From Echinicola arenosa (lineage in GTDB: Bacteria > Bacteroidota > Bacteroidia > Cytophagales > Cyclobacteriaceae): a DNA stretch of 64,000 nucleotides. Made by a program: the position numbers and the translations under genes. The notes beneath the pieces are model-generated. The model worked only from the letters and a program-made list of their open reading frames with translations, did not search any database and was not told the DNA's origin. This document shows positions 43,238-52,427 of the stretch, one piece after another (position 1 is the stretch's first letter; every line of letters starts with the position of its first letter). Location: the NCBI RefSeq assembly GCF_014841125.1, contig NZ_JACYTQ010000002.1:992001-1056000 (forward strand), written 5' to 3'.

Positions 43238-46200
43238 TTACTCTGATGTTTCTTTCAATAGAACTTCAATGGCTTTTTCCAATTGTTGGTCTCTTCCTTT
43301 ATCAATAATGCCTGGGATATTTTTGACTCTTATGGCAGGTTCGGTCTGGTTGTTTTCCATCCATTCACCTGATTTATCTTTGGCACTGATAGGAACTGTT
43401 CCCCAGACCGTACCGTCTGGAAGCATTTCCCAACCTGCGAAACTGCAGGTCCCAGGCACAGGCATGCCAATGGTAGTGCCAATATTTAAATCAGTGTAAC
43501 CACAGGCATAACAATGGCCATCAGAATACATACTTTCATTAAATAAAGATACAGTGGGTTTGGTCCATCTGGAAGTTGGCTCCCCACCTACCACTTTATC
43601 TTCAGTGGCATAGGTAATGAAATGCGTTCCTGTGAAGAAAGTTGCAAGATCAGCAACTAGGTCCCCGCCACTATTGAACCGAGTATCCACTACCACGCCT
43701 TTGGAATCAAAGTATTTGCCCATCATATCTTCATAGATGGAACGGTAGGGCTCATCACTCATACCCGGAATATGGACGTAACCCAACTGACCATTGCTTT
43801 TTTCTTCCACCTCTTTTCTATTGATCCTGACGAATCTTTTGTAAAACAAGCTTGACTCTTCAGAAAGGCTTATCGGTTTGACTGTGATTTGCTTGGTATT
43901 TGTTCCCTCGGCATCTGAGATATCCAACAGTAAAAACTTTCCTTCCTTATGATTGAGATAAGAGGCGATGTCCTTGTCAGGAGAAATGGGAACTCCATCA
44001 ATGGATTGAATAACCATTCCTGGCTCAATGTCAAAGCCTGCCTTATCTAGCGGTCCTCCTTGAATCACCTCAGTGATCTTGATGCCTTCTCCTTCAAAAT
44101 CATAATCCATAAATATGCCCAATGAAGCTGTTTTGTCCCCCTCTTTTGAAGGATTTCTGTATCGGGCGCCGGTATGGGAGACATTTAATTCTCCAAGCAT
44201 TTCAGATACCATCTCGGCAAATTCGAAAGAGTTGCCCAAGTGAGGCAAGTATTTTTTATATTGTGCATACAAGGTGTCGAGGTTATTTCCATGATAAGTA
44301 GGTTCATAAAATATATTTTTAGTGCGGATGTAAACATGATCAAACATGCTTTTTCTTTCTAAGTCCTCATCCAGGTACATATCTCCGGCGATTTTAATGC
44401 TTTCCGACTTGCCCTCTTTGACATTTAGCTTTGAAATATTGCCGCTGGCCAAGAGATAAAGGTTTTCCATTTTTTTGTCCCAAAGCAAGCTACCTCCTCC
44501 GGTATTGAGTTTGATGGCCATTTTGGTTTCTCCATTGCGTAGGTTTCCTTCCCATAGGTTGTTTTTGTCTTCAAAACTAGAAAGATAGTAGATTTTTTCA
44601 TTGTCTTTGGAAAGCACGGCATCACTGAGATTACTGGAATGTGTGGTTAATCTAGCTTTTCGCTCCCTGATTCCTACCCAGTCGAATTGAATTGGTTCTA
44701 TTTGTTCCTCTTCTTTTGCATCTTCCTTACTTTTTTTATCCTTCTCTTCTTCTTTGGAATCTTCCTTTTTAGCTTCTTTCAGTGCCTTTTTTAGTTTATA
44801 GTCCTCTTCAGAAAGCCTAAATTCATCATAAGCATCTTGGCCAAAGAACATGGCATATACATCATCTTCGCTGCGGCCGCTGGTAGCATAGCTTTTCAGG
44901 CCATTGCGGTTGCTAAACCAGATCATTTGTTTTCCATCATTGACCCATTTGGGACTTGAATCATAGTAGCCACTCTCAGTGAGGTTTTCTTTTTTGCTCC
45001 CATCAGCTGCCATCAGTAAGATTTCACTATTGCTCAAAGTTTTTCCCCATCCCACCAGAAGCCATTTACTGTCGGGGCTCCAAGTAAAGTATTTGTCCCC
45101 ATCTCTCATATGGAATAGCTCTTGTCTAGAAAGTAGTTCCACCTCATTTTTGCTTTCTAGATTTCTCACTTTGAGTGTTCTTCTGTCAGACACATAAGCC
45201 AATTGCTTGCCATCTGGTGAAAAAGAAGGTAAATAGCTATCTGTATTGCTACTGATTAAAGTATCCTCCCTTAAAAGGGTTGATGCATAGAAAAAAGGTT
45301 CATCATTGCGGGTTTTTTCGGTTTTGAAAATGCTCCATTTTCCATCACGTTCGCTCGAATAAACTACCCCTTTTCCGTTAGGAGTAAAAGATACAAACCT
45401 TTCTGCTTCAGGTGTATTGGTGATTCTCTTGGTTAGTGAACCGTCCACAGAAGTGACAAAAACCTCTCCTCGAGCGATAAAAGCGATTTCCTTTCCGTTG
45501 GGTGAAATGGACATTTCTTGGACACCTCCTTGTATGGTGATATAGCTGTCCGTGTTTTGACTATCTTGGGTCCGGATATTTACTTGTACCTTTTTTGGTG
45601 CCGCACCTGCTTGAAGTGTGTAAAGCTCACCATCATAGCCAAAAGATAGGGTGCCTCCTCCAAAACTTAAAAACCTCACTGGAAATGTATCAAAGTCAGT
45701 GACTTGAGTATTGTTCTCCGGCTGGGATAAGTTCAGTTGATGGACATTGAAATTTCCACTTTCTTCGCTTAAGTAATAGATATTTTCCTCATTTTCATCA
45801 AAAACAGGTTGTCTGTCTTCTCCTTTAAAAGTGGTAATCATTTGATGTTTTTGACTTTCCACATCATATTTCCAAATATCCCGAGTAACAGCAGAAATGT
45901 GATGCTTTCTCCATTCATCCTCTCTTCCCGGACGATCATGATAGAGCATGGTTTTTCCGTCTCTACTGACCTGTACATCCTCTGCAGAAATGGTCAGTAG
46001 CTGGTCTACCCGGCCTCCTAAAACGGGAACCTGATAAAGTTCTGGTTGGTAGCTGGCGGGATACTGTCGGTGACTGGCCAAGTCCAGTCTACTTGCCCCA
46101 AAAATTACAGCTTTGTCATCTGCGGAAAATGAATAAGGATATTCGTTTGTACTGTGAAAGGTCAGGCGCTTGGCCGGTCCACCTAGGGCGTCCATCACAT

Positions 46201-46471
46201 ATACATCAAAATTCCCATATCGCTCAGAAGCAAATGCTATTGATTTTCCGTCCTTGCTCCAAATGGGCATAAAATCATGTGATGAATGGAAAGTAAGTTG
46301 AAGGGCATTCCCTCCATCTGAAGGGACGCGATATAAATTACCTTTGTATGTGAAAGCAATGTTTTTTCCATCTGGTGAGATGGTCGGATAACGGATCCAT
46401 TTGGGTGACGTCTGTGCCTGGGAGATGGCAGTAGTAATAAACAGAAATAGTAGGGTAAGGAGTTGTTTCAT
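43238..46471 (-). CDS. Tricorn-like S41 family protease
   Basis: Large exported protease of 1077 aa. The signal peptide ends near SQAQ. The N-terminal 520 or so residues form WD40/TolB-like beta-propellers with repeated SPDGK and SPNGK turns. An insertion around 565-595 is almost only Lys, Glu, Asp and Ser (EAKKEDSKEEEKDKKSKEDA). A PDZ domain lies near 770-850 (GIKITEVIQGGPLDKAGFDI), followed by the S41 tail-specific protease domain with the catalytic serine in VVDTRFNSGGDLVADL. The order propeller, PDZ, S41 fits bacterial tricorn homologues that degrade oligopeptides. Single gene, convergent with the sulfatase gene. Confidence 0.93.
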   Translation of the reverse strand: MKQLLTLLFLFITTAISQAQTSPKWIRYPTISPDGKNIAFTYKGNLYRVPSDGGNALQLTFHSSHDFMPIWSKDGKSIAFASERYGNFDVYVMDALGGPAKRLTFHSTNEYPYSFSADDKAVIFGASRLDLASHRQYPASYQPELYQVPVLGGRVDQLLTISAEDVQVSRDGKTMLYHDRPGREDEWRKHHISAVTRDIWKYDVESQKHQMITTFKGEDRQPVFDENEENIYYLSEESGNFNVHQLNLSQPENNTQVTDFDTFPVRFLSFGGGTLSFGYDGELYTLQAGAAPKKVQVNIRTQDSQNTDSYITIQGGVQEMSISPNGKEIAFIARGEVFVTSVDGSLTKRITNTPEAERFVSFTPNGKGVVYSSERDGKWSIFKTEKTRNDEPFFYASTLLREDTLISSNTDSYLPSFSPDGKQLAYVSDRRTLKVRNLESKNEVELLSRQELFHMRDGDKYFTWSPDSKWLLVGWGKTLSNSEILLMAADGSKKENLTESGYYDSSPKWVNDGKQMIWFSNRNGLKSYATSGRSEDDVYAMFFGQDAYDEFRLSEEDYKLKKALKEAKKEDSKEEEKDKKSKEDAKEEEQIEPIQFDWVGIRERKARLTTHSSNLSDAVLSKDNEKIYYLSSFEDKNNLWEGNLRNGETKMAIKLNTGGGSLLWDKKMENLYLLASGNISKLNVKEGKSESIKIAGDMYLDEDLERKSMFDHVYIRTKNIFYEPTYHGNNLDTLYAQYKKYLPHLGNSFEFAEMVSEMLGELNVSHTGARYRNPSKEGDKTASLGIFMDYDFEGEGIKITEVIQGGPLDKAGFDIEPGMVIQSIDGVPISPDKDIASYLNHKEGKFLLLDISDAEGTNTKQITVKPISLSEESSLFYKRFVRINRKEVEEKSNGQLGYVHIPGMSDEPYRSIYEDMMGKYFDSKGVVVDTRFNSGGDLVADLATFFTGTHFITYATEDKVVGGEPTSRWTKPTVSLFNESMYSDGHCYACGYTDLNIGTTIGMPVPGTCSFAGWEMLPDGTVWGTVPISAKDKSGEWMENNQTEPAIRVKNIPGIIDKGRDQQLEKAIEVLLKETSE

Positions 46472-46649
46472 AGGATTTTATTGAAGGGAAGTATATTTAA
46501 AAGTTGAATTATTAAAGATGGAAAAAAATGATGAAATTTTAAACAAACTGAATTGGGCGTTTTCTGTGTTTATCCAATGATTGTATGGCTAATAATATAT
46601 GCCTATGTTCATGACATAGGTATGTAGAACATTTTATAGATTAGGAATA

Positions 46650-47153
46650 ATGGATTACAAAAACATCATCGATAAGTTGGGCTTGGAAGCTCACCCTGAA
46701 GGAGGTTATTTTAAAGAAGTGTATCGAAGCATGGGGAAGATTGATTCTGCTAATCTTCCTGAGGGAATGGAAGGGAAAAGGAACTATGCGACCAGCATTT
46801 ACTTTTTGTTGACATCTGATACTTTTTCAGCCTTTCATCGCATCAAACAGGACGAAACCTGGCACTTTTACATAGGCTCTCCGGTTCGTTTATTTACCAT
46901 TTCACCAAAGGGAGAGTTTCAACAGTATATCATAGGCAGTGATATATGGAATGGTGCATTTCTCCAATTTACTGTTCCTGCGGGTTATTGGTTTGCCGCT
47001 GAGCTGGTGGAGAAAGAGAGTTTTGCCTTGGTAGGTTGCACAGTGGCACCGGGTTTTGACTTTCGAGATTTTGAGTTGGCAGAACGCGAAAAATTAGCTT
47101 CAGAATTTCCTCAGCATAAAGAATTGATCAAAAGACTCACCAGAGCAATTTAG
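46650..47153 (+). CDS. Cupin domain-containing protein (DUF985)
   Basis: A 167-aa cupin of the DUF985 (Cupin_5) group. Family blocks are LGLEAHPEGGYFKEVYRS near the start, YATSIYFLLTSDTFSAFHRI, DETWHFYIGSPVRLF, VPAGYWFAAEL and SFALVGCTVAPGFDFRDFEL. The conserved His and Glu residues suggest a metal site, but the reaction is unknown. It is a single gene after a 178-base gap downstream of the divergent protease promoter. Full length for the family. Confidence 0.92.
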   Translation: MDYKNIIDKLGLEAHPEGGYFKEVYRSMGKIDSANLPEGMEGKRNYATSIYFLLTSDTFSAFHRIKQDETWHFYIGSPVRLFTISPKGEFQQYIIGSDIWNGAFLQFTVPAGYWFAAELVEKESFALVGCTVAPGFDFRDFELAEREKLASEFPQHKELIKRLTRAI

Positions 47154-47359
47154 AGTTTTCTAATAATTGGGAGACTTGATTTTGTACATCGAACTTGTCG
47201 CAAGTAATATTCACCGAGAAAAAACGGTCATTTACCGATATTTTAGATCTACTGACCTATTTTTGTAGCGTGGCTAGTCTAAACTTAATTAGGTTTGAAG
47301 CTCATTACCATTTTTTGGGTAATGTTATTTTCAATTATTTAAACCATAAAAATTTGTTA

Positions 47360-47785
47360 ATGATGAAGAAATCAATTTTTGTTCTAATCCCAGTTTTGCT
47401 GTTGGTACTTTCTTCTTTTTCTTATGAGCATGGAATGTGGACAGTCCAAGAAGAGGTCAAAAGAGAAGATTTTGTTGCTTCATGGGAGTTATCGAACCTC
47501 CAGCCCTATGAAGCGTCCAGAAAGGATGAAATTAGAAGCTTTCAACTCCATCCTGACTCGACAGCTAGTATTTTGTTGGGAAAAAGAGAAGTAAAAGGAT
47601 CATGGAAATTTGTGGAAAAGGACAGCAAATTCGCAGCTAGGTATGCAAAATCACCTTGGGCCAATTCCGTTGTGATACTTGAAGTACATCGGGATCAATC
47701 TCACATTGATTTTATTGCTTATAAACTAGGTGAAGCAGCATCACAGCTGGTAAGTGCTGGTGGTGAAACGTATGAGAAACAATAA
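47360..47785 (+). CDS. Exported small beta-rich protein, array member 1
   Basis: First of three tandem paralogues. I start it at the ATG pair at 47360 (MMKKSIFVLIPVLLLVL), giving about 141 aa with a signal peptide; the open frame extends upstream but looks non-coding. The mature part contains SWELSNL, then FQLHPDSTASILLGKREVKG and SWKF, matching the pattern F-L-DSTA-G-V-G-W in the next two genes. The fold looks lipocalin-like from strand pattern only. No known family was recognised. The three genes probably arose by local duplication. Confidence 0.75.
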   Translation: MMKKSIFVLIPVLLLVLSSFSYEHGMWTVQEEVKREDFVASWELSNLQPYEASRKDEIRSFQLHPDSTASILLGKREVKGSWKFVEKDSKFAARYAKSPWANSVVILEVHRDQSHIDFIAYKLGEAASQLVSAGGETYEKQ

Positions 47786-47801
47786 GTGACTCAGGTCAAA
47801 T

Positions 47802-47857
47802 AATTTATCCAACAGTTAGGTTAACTATAAAATGATAACTTGGCTGATGGATAAATT
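47802..47857. terminator. Long hairpin between array members 1 and 2
   Basis: The arms at 47802-47815 and 47844-47857 pair at 13 of 14 positions across a 28-base loop. It sits 17 bases after the stop of the first paralogue and is followed by a weak T-run. It may terminate the first transcript or be a trace of the duplication. Confidence 0.5.
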
Positions 47858-47910
47858 GGTTTTCAGATTGACAATAAATTGAATTTTTATCATCCATAAC
47901 TATTCCAACT

Positions 47911-48351
47911 ATGAGATTTTTAAATAGCCTACTGTTTTTGTTTTCCATCTTAATATTGTTGTCTTGCAATGTCTCCGAAAAGAAGGTCATAGAGGAAGCC
48001 GACCAGGAAGTAGATGCGAAAGTGCTGAGTACGAGAAAGAAGTTTATCGGTACTTGGGCGCTAAATGAGCAATTTGTTGCAGATGAAAGCAAAAAAGATA
48101 TAATAGCCCGATTTGAACTTAAGGCCGATTCCACAGCACAAATTCATTATGGGACCAAGGTAGTTGAGGGAAAATGGAATATAGGGGGGGAGTCCATCAA
48201 AATAGGTAAAGGAGAAGCCTATTTAAGTGGTGATTTAATTTTGCAGGTATATAATATCGATAAACACACAAGTATTTTTTCATTTAAGCTGGACTCTTTG
48301 GTGCAAGGCATTCCATTGACAATTGATAACGGGAAATACAAAAAATTATAA
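47911..48351 (+). CDS. Lipocalin-like lipoprotein, array member 2
   Basis: A 146-aa lipoprotein with a signal ending in LLSC (residue about 20). The mature part shows KKFIGTWALNEQ, typical of the lipocalin-like G-x-W start, then RFELKADSTAQIHYGTKVVE and GKWNIGGES, clearly the same plan as its two neighbours. Strand-rich and short, so probably one small barrel. The ligand is unknown. It is followed 10 bases later by the third, frameshifted paralogue, so co-transcription is likely. Confidence 0.8.
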   Translation: MRFLNSLLFLFSILILLSCNVSEKKVIEEADQEVDAKVLSTRKKFIGTWALNEQFVADESKKDIIARFELKADSTAQIHYGTKVVEGKWNIGGESIKIGKGEAYLSGDLILQVYNIDKHTSIFSFKLDSLVQGIPLTIDNGKYKKL

Positions 48352-48361
48352 TTGATTGACT

Positions 48362-48812
48362 ATGAAAAACTGGAAATATATAGCTATAATACTAATTGCT
48401 TTTTTTATTGCTTTTAATTACAAAGAACCTTTAAAGGAAGCTCCAGATTATAAAGAACCTTTAGAGGAAGCACCAGATGTTTCTAGGGAGGAGGTTTTGG
48501 GAAGGTGGAAATCAATAACCCGAACAAGAGGATAGGTCCGTTCAGGACAGCTCCGTGGAAATGTCATCTTTCGAATTGAAATCTGATTCCACGGCTATCG
48601 TATTTTGGGGTGAGCGAGAAGTAGAGGGAAAGTGGAGGTGGAAATATTCCAAGGAATTTGGCAACAATACTTTTGGATTTTCTATGTCCTGTGATCTGCT
48701 TTTGGTAGTATTCATAGGTAGCGGCAATATGCATATTAAGGATTTTCAGCTAGGGAAGAAAAATGAAGCATTGATTTTGCGAGTTGGTGATGAGGATTAC
48801 AAAAAGGAATAA
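48362..48812 (+). pseudogene. Array member 3, disrupted by a +1 frameshift
   Basis: From ATG 48362 the frame reads a membrane-type N-terminus (MKNWKYIAIILIAFFIAFNY), a duplicated nonapeptide (KEPLKEAPD and KEPLEEAPD), then VLGRWKSIT before running into TAG at 48533. The frame continuing from about 48519 reads EQEDRSVQDSSVEMSSFELK, SDSTAIVFWGEREVEGKW and on to the stop at 48810-48812, collinear with the neighbouring paralogues. Removing one C from the CCC at 48519-48521 joins both parts into a protein of about 150 aa. It is either a real frameshift or a sequencing error in a homopolymer. Confidence 0.8.
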
Positions 48813-48871
48813 TAGGATGATATCAAAGATAAAATTGCTTATATTCAATACTTACTAAATTTCTGAAGATC

Positions 48872-49243
48872 ATGAAACTAGGTGCTTTTTCCATTAGTCT
48901 TAGTGTGAAGGATATTAAGGCTTCCAAAGAATTTTATGAAAAATTGGGATTTGAAGTTTTTGCTGGAGATATGGAAAAGAACTACCTGATCATGAAAAAT
49001 CACAATTCTTTGATCGGCTTGTTTCAGGGCATGTTCGAACAGAATATTCTGACCTTTAATCCGGGTTGGGACGAGAATGCCAAGAGCCTGAAGGATTTTG
49101 ACGATGTTCGGGAAATCCAAAAACAATTGAAAGCTAGTGGACTGGAGCTTGATCAAGAAGCCAACCCCTCCTCTACTGGTCCAGCCAGCATTTTTCTAAT
49201 TGATCCTGATGGAAATCCTGTGCTAATCGACCAACATATTTAG
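48872..49243 (+). CDS. VOC family (glyoxalase/bleomycin-resistance-like) protein
   Basis: A 123-aa vicinal-oxygen-chelate protein. The recognisable start is GAFSISLSVKDIKASKEFYE followed by KLGFEVFAGDMEKNYLIM, with an internal loop NHNSLIGLFQGMFEQNILTF and the C-terminal strand GPASIFLIDPDGNPVLIDQH. Unlike the other VOC protein in the window it has a long middle helix (DVREIQKQLKASGLELDQEA). The substrate is unknown. It is downstream of the disrupted array member on the same strand with a 59-base gap. Confidence 0.88.
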   Translation: MKLGAFSISLSVKDIKASKEFYEKLGFEVFAGDMEKNYLIMKNHNSLIGLFQGMFEQNILTFNPGWDENAKSLKDFDDVREIQKQLKASGLELDQEANPSSTGPASIFLIDPDGNPVLIDQHI

Positions 49244-49250
49244 TACCAAG

Positions 49251-49300
49251 AAACTAGACCAGACGCTAGTGCTAGGCGTTAGATTTTAGAGGCTATAAAT
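49251..49300. repeat. Imperfect palindrome directly after a stop codon
   Basis: The segment carries gacgctag and ctaggcgt as near-inverted words, and its actagacca word also occurs next to the four-helix-bundle insert near 23965. It begins only a few bases after the VOC stop codon, the same position the inserts in the fad operon take. It could be the empty scar of such an insert. Confidence 0.3.
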
Positions 49301-49481
49301 AAGATGATAGGATTAATTTTGAGCTTTCGGCTCAATAGGATCTAACCATAAATTGGCCCTTTTGGTGCAATCATAAAGCTGAAGAAGCATCACTAGAAAA
49401 AGCAAGCTTTGTATGTCTTGCTGGCTCAAAATTGTATTCTAACTGTCCCAAACTAAAATTCCATACTTTACTCGAACAACA

Positions 49482-50111
49482 ATGAGCGATTACATTTGGT
49501 ATGCCAGTTATGGATCCAATTTGTTGGAAGAGCGTTTTTTATGCTACATCTGTGGAGGGCAGCCCAAAGGAGCCATTAAGCGATATAATGGCTGTGTGGA
49601 TAAGTCTCTTCCCATTAAGAAAAAAGGCATTGAAGTTCCTTACAGGCTATATTTTGCTAAAAAAGCAAAGATCTGGAATGGGGGTGGAGTAGCGTTTATC
49701 CACCATGAAAAAGATGCTTCCCAGCAGACCTTAGCGAGAATATACCTCATCAAAAAAGCGCAATTTTTGGATGTGGTAATGCAGGAAAATGCGCTTACTT
49801 CCCGCCCCTTGATTGATTTTGAACAAATAATTGACAAAGGTAAGCAGGTATTGGACAAGGCCGGTTGGTATGACCTCTTGCTTCATTTGGGAGAAGAGGA
49901 AGGAGCACCCATTTTTACTTTTACCACAAGAGGATTATTTCAACCTTATACCCCACCTCATGAGAGCTATTTAAGTACAATTATTCGGGGAATAAAAGAA
50001 TCACACCAATGGACAGATCAAGCCATTTCTAATTATTTGATTCAAAAAGAAGGAATTATTTCAAACTATTCTGATGCTGAACTGAGCGAATTGATTCGCA
50101 AGTCTATTTGA
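49482..50111 (+). CDS. Gamma-glutamylcyclotransferase-fold protein
   Basis: A 209-aa protein with the N-terminal YGSN motif (WYASYGSNLLEERFLCYI) of the gamma-glutamylcyclotransferase-like superfamily. Further support comes from WNGGGVAFIHHEKDASQQTL, ARIYLI strands and RPLIDFEQII. The C-terminal third, with YTPPHESYLSTIIRGIKESH, matches a longer subgroup that acts on unknown gamma-linked or cyclic substrates. It is a single gene in a region of small enzymes. The catalytic glutamate expected after the barrel cannot be placed with certainty. Confidence 0.75.
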   Translation: MSDYIWYASYGSNLLEERFLCYICGGQPKGAIKRYNGCVDKSLPIKKKGIEVPYRLYFAKKAKIWNGGGVAFIHHEKDASQQTLARIYLIKKAQFLDVVMQENALTSRPLIDFEQIIDKGKQVLDKAGWYDLLLHLGEEEGAPIFTFTTRGLFQPYTPPHESYLSTIIRGIKESHQWTDQAISNYLIQKEGIISNYSDAELSELIRKSI

Positions 50112-50174
50112 TGTAAAATGATTTTATATCAATTTGTCATTTGTTAATTTTAGTCAGTTTAAAATCAGAGTGAA

Positions 50175-50933
50175 ATGGAAATATCCCTTAAGAACCAACG
50201 AATTTTGGTTACAGGAGCCTCCAGAGGTATTGGAAGGGCCTTGGCTACGCAGTTATCCACATCAGGAGCTGAAGTGTTGATCCACTATAACCGGAACAAA
50301 GGAGCTGCGCAGTCCTTACAATCTTCTTTGCCCAATAATTCCCACTTGGTCCAATGCGATCTTTCTGACTTGGAGCAGGTAAAAGGCTGGTTGTTCAAAC
50401 TGGTGGACAAATATGGAAAGATTGATGCGGTCATTAACAATGCCGGTATTGCCAAATCCATTTCTGATGAAGCTTCCACTATGGAATGGACCAGCAATTG
50501 GTTGGAGACTATGACGGTCAATGTGCACGCACTGGCCATTATCAGCAAAGAGTTTATTAACCATGCCCGATTAAACAAAAATGGACGCTTAATCAATATC
50601 AGTTCCCGGGCCGCTTTTAGGGGGGATACCCCAGATTACTTAGCTTATGCTGCTTCAAAATCGGCATTGGTTGGCTTTACCCGTTCTATTGCTCGCTATT
50701 ATGGCAAAGAAGGAATCCGGGCCTTTATCATTGCCCCAGGATTTGTACGGACCGATATGGCCCAGGATTTTATGAACCAATATGGAGAAGAGTTTGCATT
50801 GAATGATATTGCTTTGGAGAATTTGACAGAACCAAAGGACCTAGCCCCAATGATTTGTTTACTCTGTTCGGGCTTGGCAGATCATGCCACGGGTAGCACC
50901 ATAGATATCAATGCTGGATCTTATGTACATTAA
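50175..50933 (+). CDS. SDR family oxidoreductase (FabG-like)
   Basis: Classical short-chain dehydrogenase of 252 aa. The nucleotide motif is VTGASRGIGRALATQLS, NNAG is in DAVINNAGIAKS, the catalytic serine is in LINISSRAAF and Tyr-Lys is in YLAYAASKSALVGF. The C-terminal ATGSTIDINAGSYVH is family-typical, with the usual G-G-x replaced by N-A-G. Preference for NADP is suggested by basic residues after the second strand (HYNRNKG). The substrate is unknown. It is followed 64 bases later by the decarboxylase gene on the same strand. Confidence 0.92.
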   Translation: MEISLKNQRILVTGASRGIGRALATQLSTSGAEVLIHYNRNKGAAQSLQSSLPNNSHLVQCDLSDLEQVKGWLFKLVDKYGKIDAVINNAGIAKSISDEASTMEWTSNWLETMTVNVHALAIISKEFINHARLNKNGRLINISSRAAFRGDTPDYLAYAASKSALVGFTRSIARYYGKEGIRAFIIAPGFVRTDMAQDFMNQYGEEFALNDIALENLTEPKDLAPMICLLCSGLADHATGSTIDINAGSYVH

Positions 50934-50997
50934 TTAGGAGCTAGATAACAATTGAGAGACAATAGATTTTTGTACTCCCTACTCAATCCTACAAACC

Positions 50998-52425
50998 ATG
51001 AACAAAAAGGATTTCCGAAAATATGCCCACGAGTTGGTGGATTGGATGGCAGATTATATGGAGCAAAAGGAAAGCTATCCAGTAACACCCCAAGTATCTC
51101 CTGGTGAAATTTATCAACAACTTCCGAATGATGCTCCGGAAGTACCTGCCAGTTTTGAAACTATTTTTAAGGACTTTGAAGAGATCATTATGCCGGGCAT
51201 AAGTCATTGGCAGCATCCAGCCTTTTTTGGGTATTTCCCAGCCAATAATTCGGAACCTTCCATTTTGGCTGAAATGCTGATGGCCACGCTTGGTGCTCAG
51301 TGCATGTCTTGGTTGACTTCCCCTGCTGCTACGGAGTTAGAAGAAAAAGTCGTGGAGTGGTTGCGGGATGCCAAGGGTTTGGATTCCAACTGGAAAGGTG
51401 TAATTCAAGATACAGCTTCTACCGCGACACTTTGTGCCATTTTAGCTGCCAGGGAAAAGGCAAGCGGCTTTTCCATTAACCAAAAGGGCTATAGTGGAAA
51501 GGAAAAATATAGGGTATACAGTTCATTGCATGTACATTCTTCTGTAGACAAAGCGATGCGCATTGTTGGTTTGGGGGAAGAGAATTTGGTCAAAATCAAT
51601 GTGGATAAGTCCTTTGCTATGGATCCAGAAGCACTTGAGTTGGCCATAAAAGCCGATTTAAAGAAAGGCTACAAGCCCATTTGCGTGGTTTCTGCTTTGG
51701 GAACGACCAGCTCCACGGCCATTGATCCTATTGATACGATTGGGGATATTTGTATCCAATACAACTTATGGCACCATATTGATGCTGCATATGCAGGCAC
51801 CGCTCTATTGTTGCCGGAATACCGTTGGATGAGTAAAGGACATGATAAAGCAGACAGTTATGTCTTTAATCCGCACAAATGGATGTTTACCAATTTTGAT
51901 TGTTCTGTCCTCTATGTGAAAGATGCCCAACATTTGGTCCACACTTTCTCTATGACGCCCGAATACCTTAAAACTTCCCATGACCAGGATGTGAATAACT
52001 ACCGGGATTGGGGCATACAACTGGGCCGCAGGTTTCGCGCTTTGAAACTTTGGTTTGTCCTTCGGAGTTATGGTTTGGAAGGCATAAGAAAGAAGCTTAG
52101 GGTGCATTTATCCTTGACCCAATCTCTAGTAAATTTGGTCGAAAATGAATCAAATTTGGAGTTGGTTTCTCCTATTCCTTTGAATACCATTTGTTTCCGT
52201 TTTGTGGATAAGTCATTTGGTCTTGAGAAGCTCAATGAAATTAACCAGCGGTGGATGGAGTCAGTAAATGCTACAGGGAAAGCATTTTTTACCCATACAA
52301 AGCTGGATAAGAAGTACTGTATCCGTTGGGTGATTGGGCAAACAGATGTGAACCAGTCTCACATTGACAAAACTTGGACTTTATTGATGGAAATACTAGA
52401 AGACATAATTGAACCAAACAATTAA
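50998..52425 (+). CDS. PLP-dependent aromatic-L-amino-acid decarboxylase
   Basis: Group II decarboxylase of 475 aa, related to DOPA, tryptophan and tyrosine decarboxylases, producing an aromatic amine and CO2. PLP-binding Lys294 is in NPHKWMFTNFDCSVLYV, the Asp and His near PLP are in WHHIDAAYAGTALL, and the substrate pocket block is ISHWQHPAFFGYFPANNS. The subgroup motif SSLHVHSSVDKAMRI is also present. A tryptophan or phenylalanine substrate is possible; sequence alone does not say. The gene after it starts two bases past its stop, so they are co-translated or at least co-transcribed. Confidence 0.93.
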   Translation: MNKKDFRKYAHELVDWMADYMEQKESYPVTPQVSPGEIYQQLPNDAPEVPASFETIFKDFEEIIMPGISHWQHPAFFGYFPANNSEPSILAEMLMATLGAQCMSWLTSPAATELEEKVVEWLRDAKGLDSNWKGVIQDTASTATLCAILAAREKASGFSINQKGYSGKEKYRVYSSLHVHSSVDKAMRIVGLGEENLVKINVDKSFAMDPEALELAIKADLKKGYKPICVVSALGTTSSTAIDPIDTIGDICIQYNLWHHIDAAYAGTALLLPEYRWMSKGHDKADSYVFNPHKWMFTNFDCSVLYVKDAQHLVHTFSMTPEYLKTSHDQDVNNYRDWGIQLGRRFRALKLWFVLRSYGLEGIRKKLRVHLSLTQSLVNLVENESNLELVSPIPLNTICFRFVDKSFGLEKLNEINQRWMESVNATGKAFFTHTKLDKKYCIRWVIGQTDVNQSHIDKTWTLLMEILEDIIEPNN

Positions 52426-52427
52426 TC

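Noticed and set aside
47195-47359. An extended N-terminus for array member 1
   Set aside because: The signal peptide starts at the MMKK codons at 47360; the upstream frame looks like non-coding AT-rich sequence.
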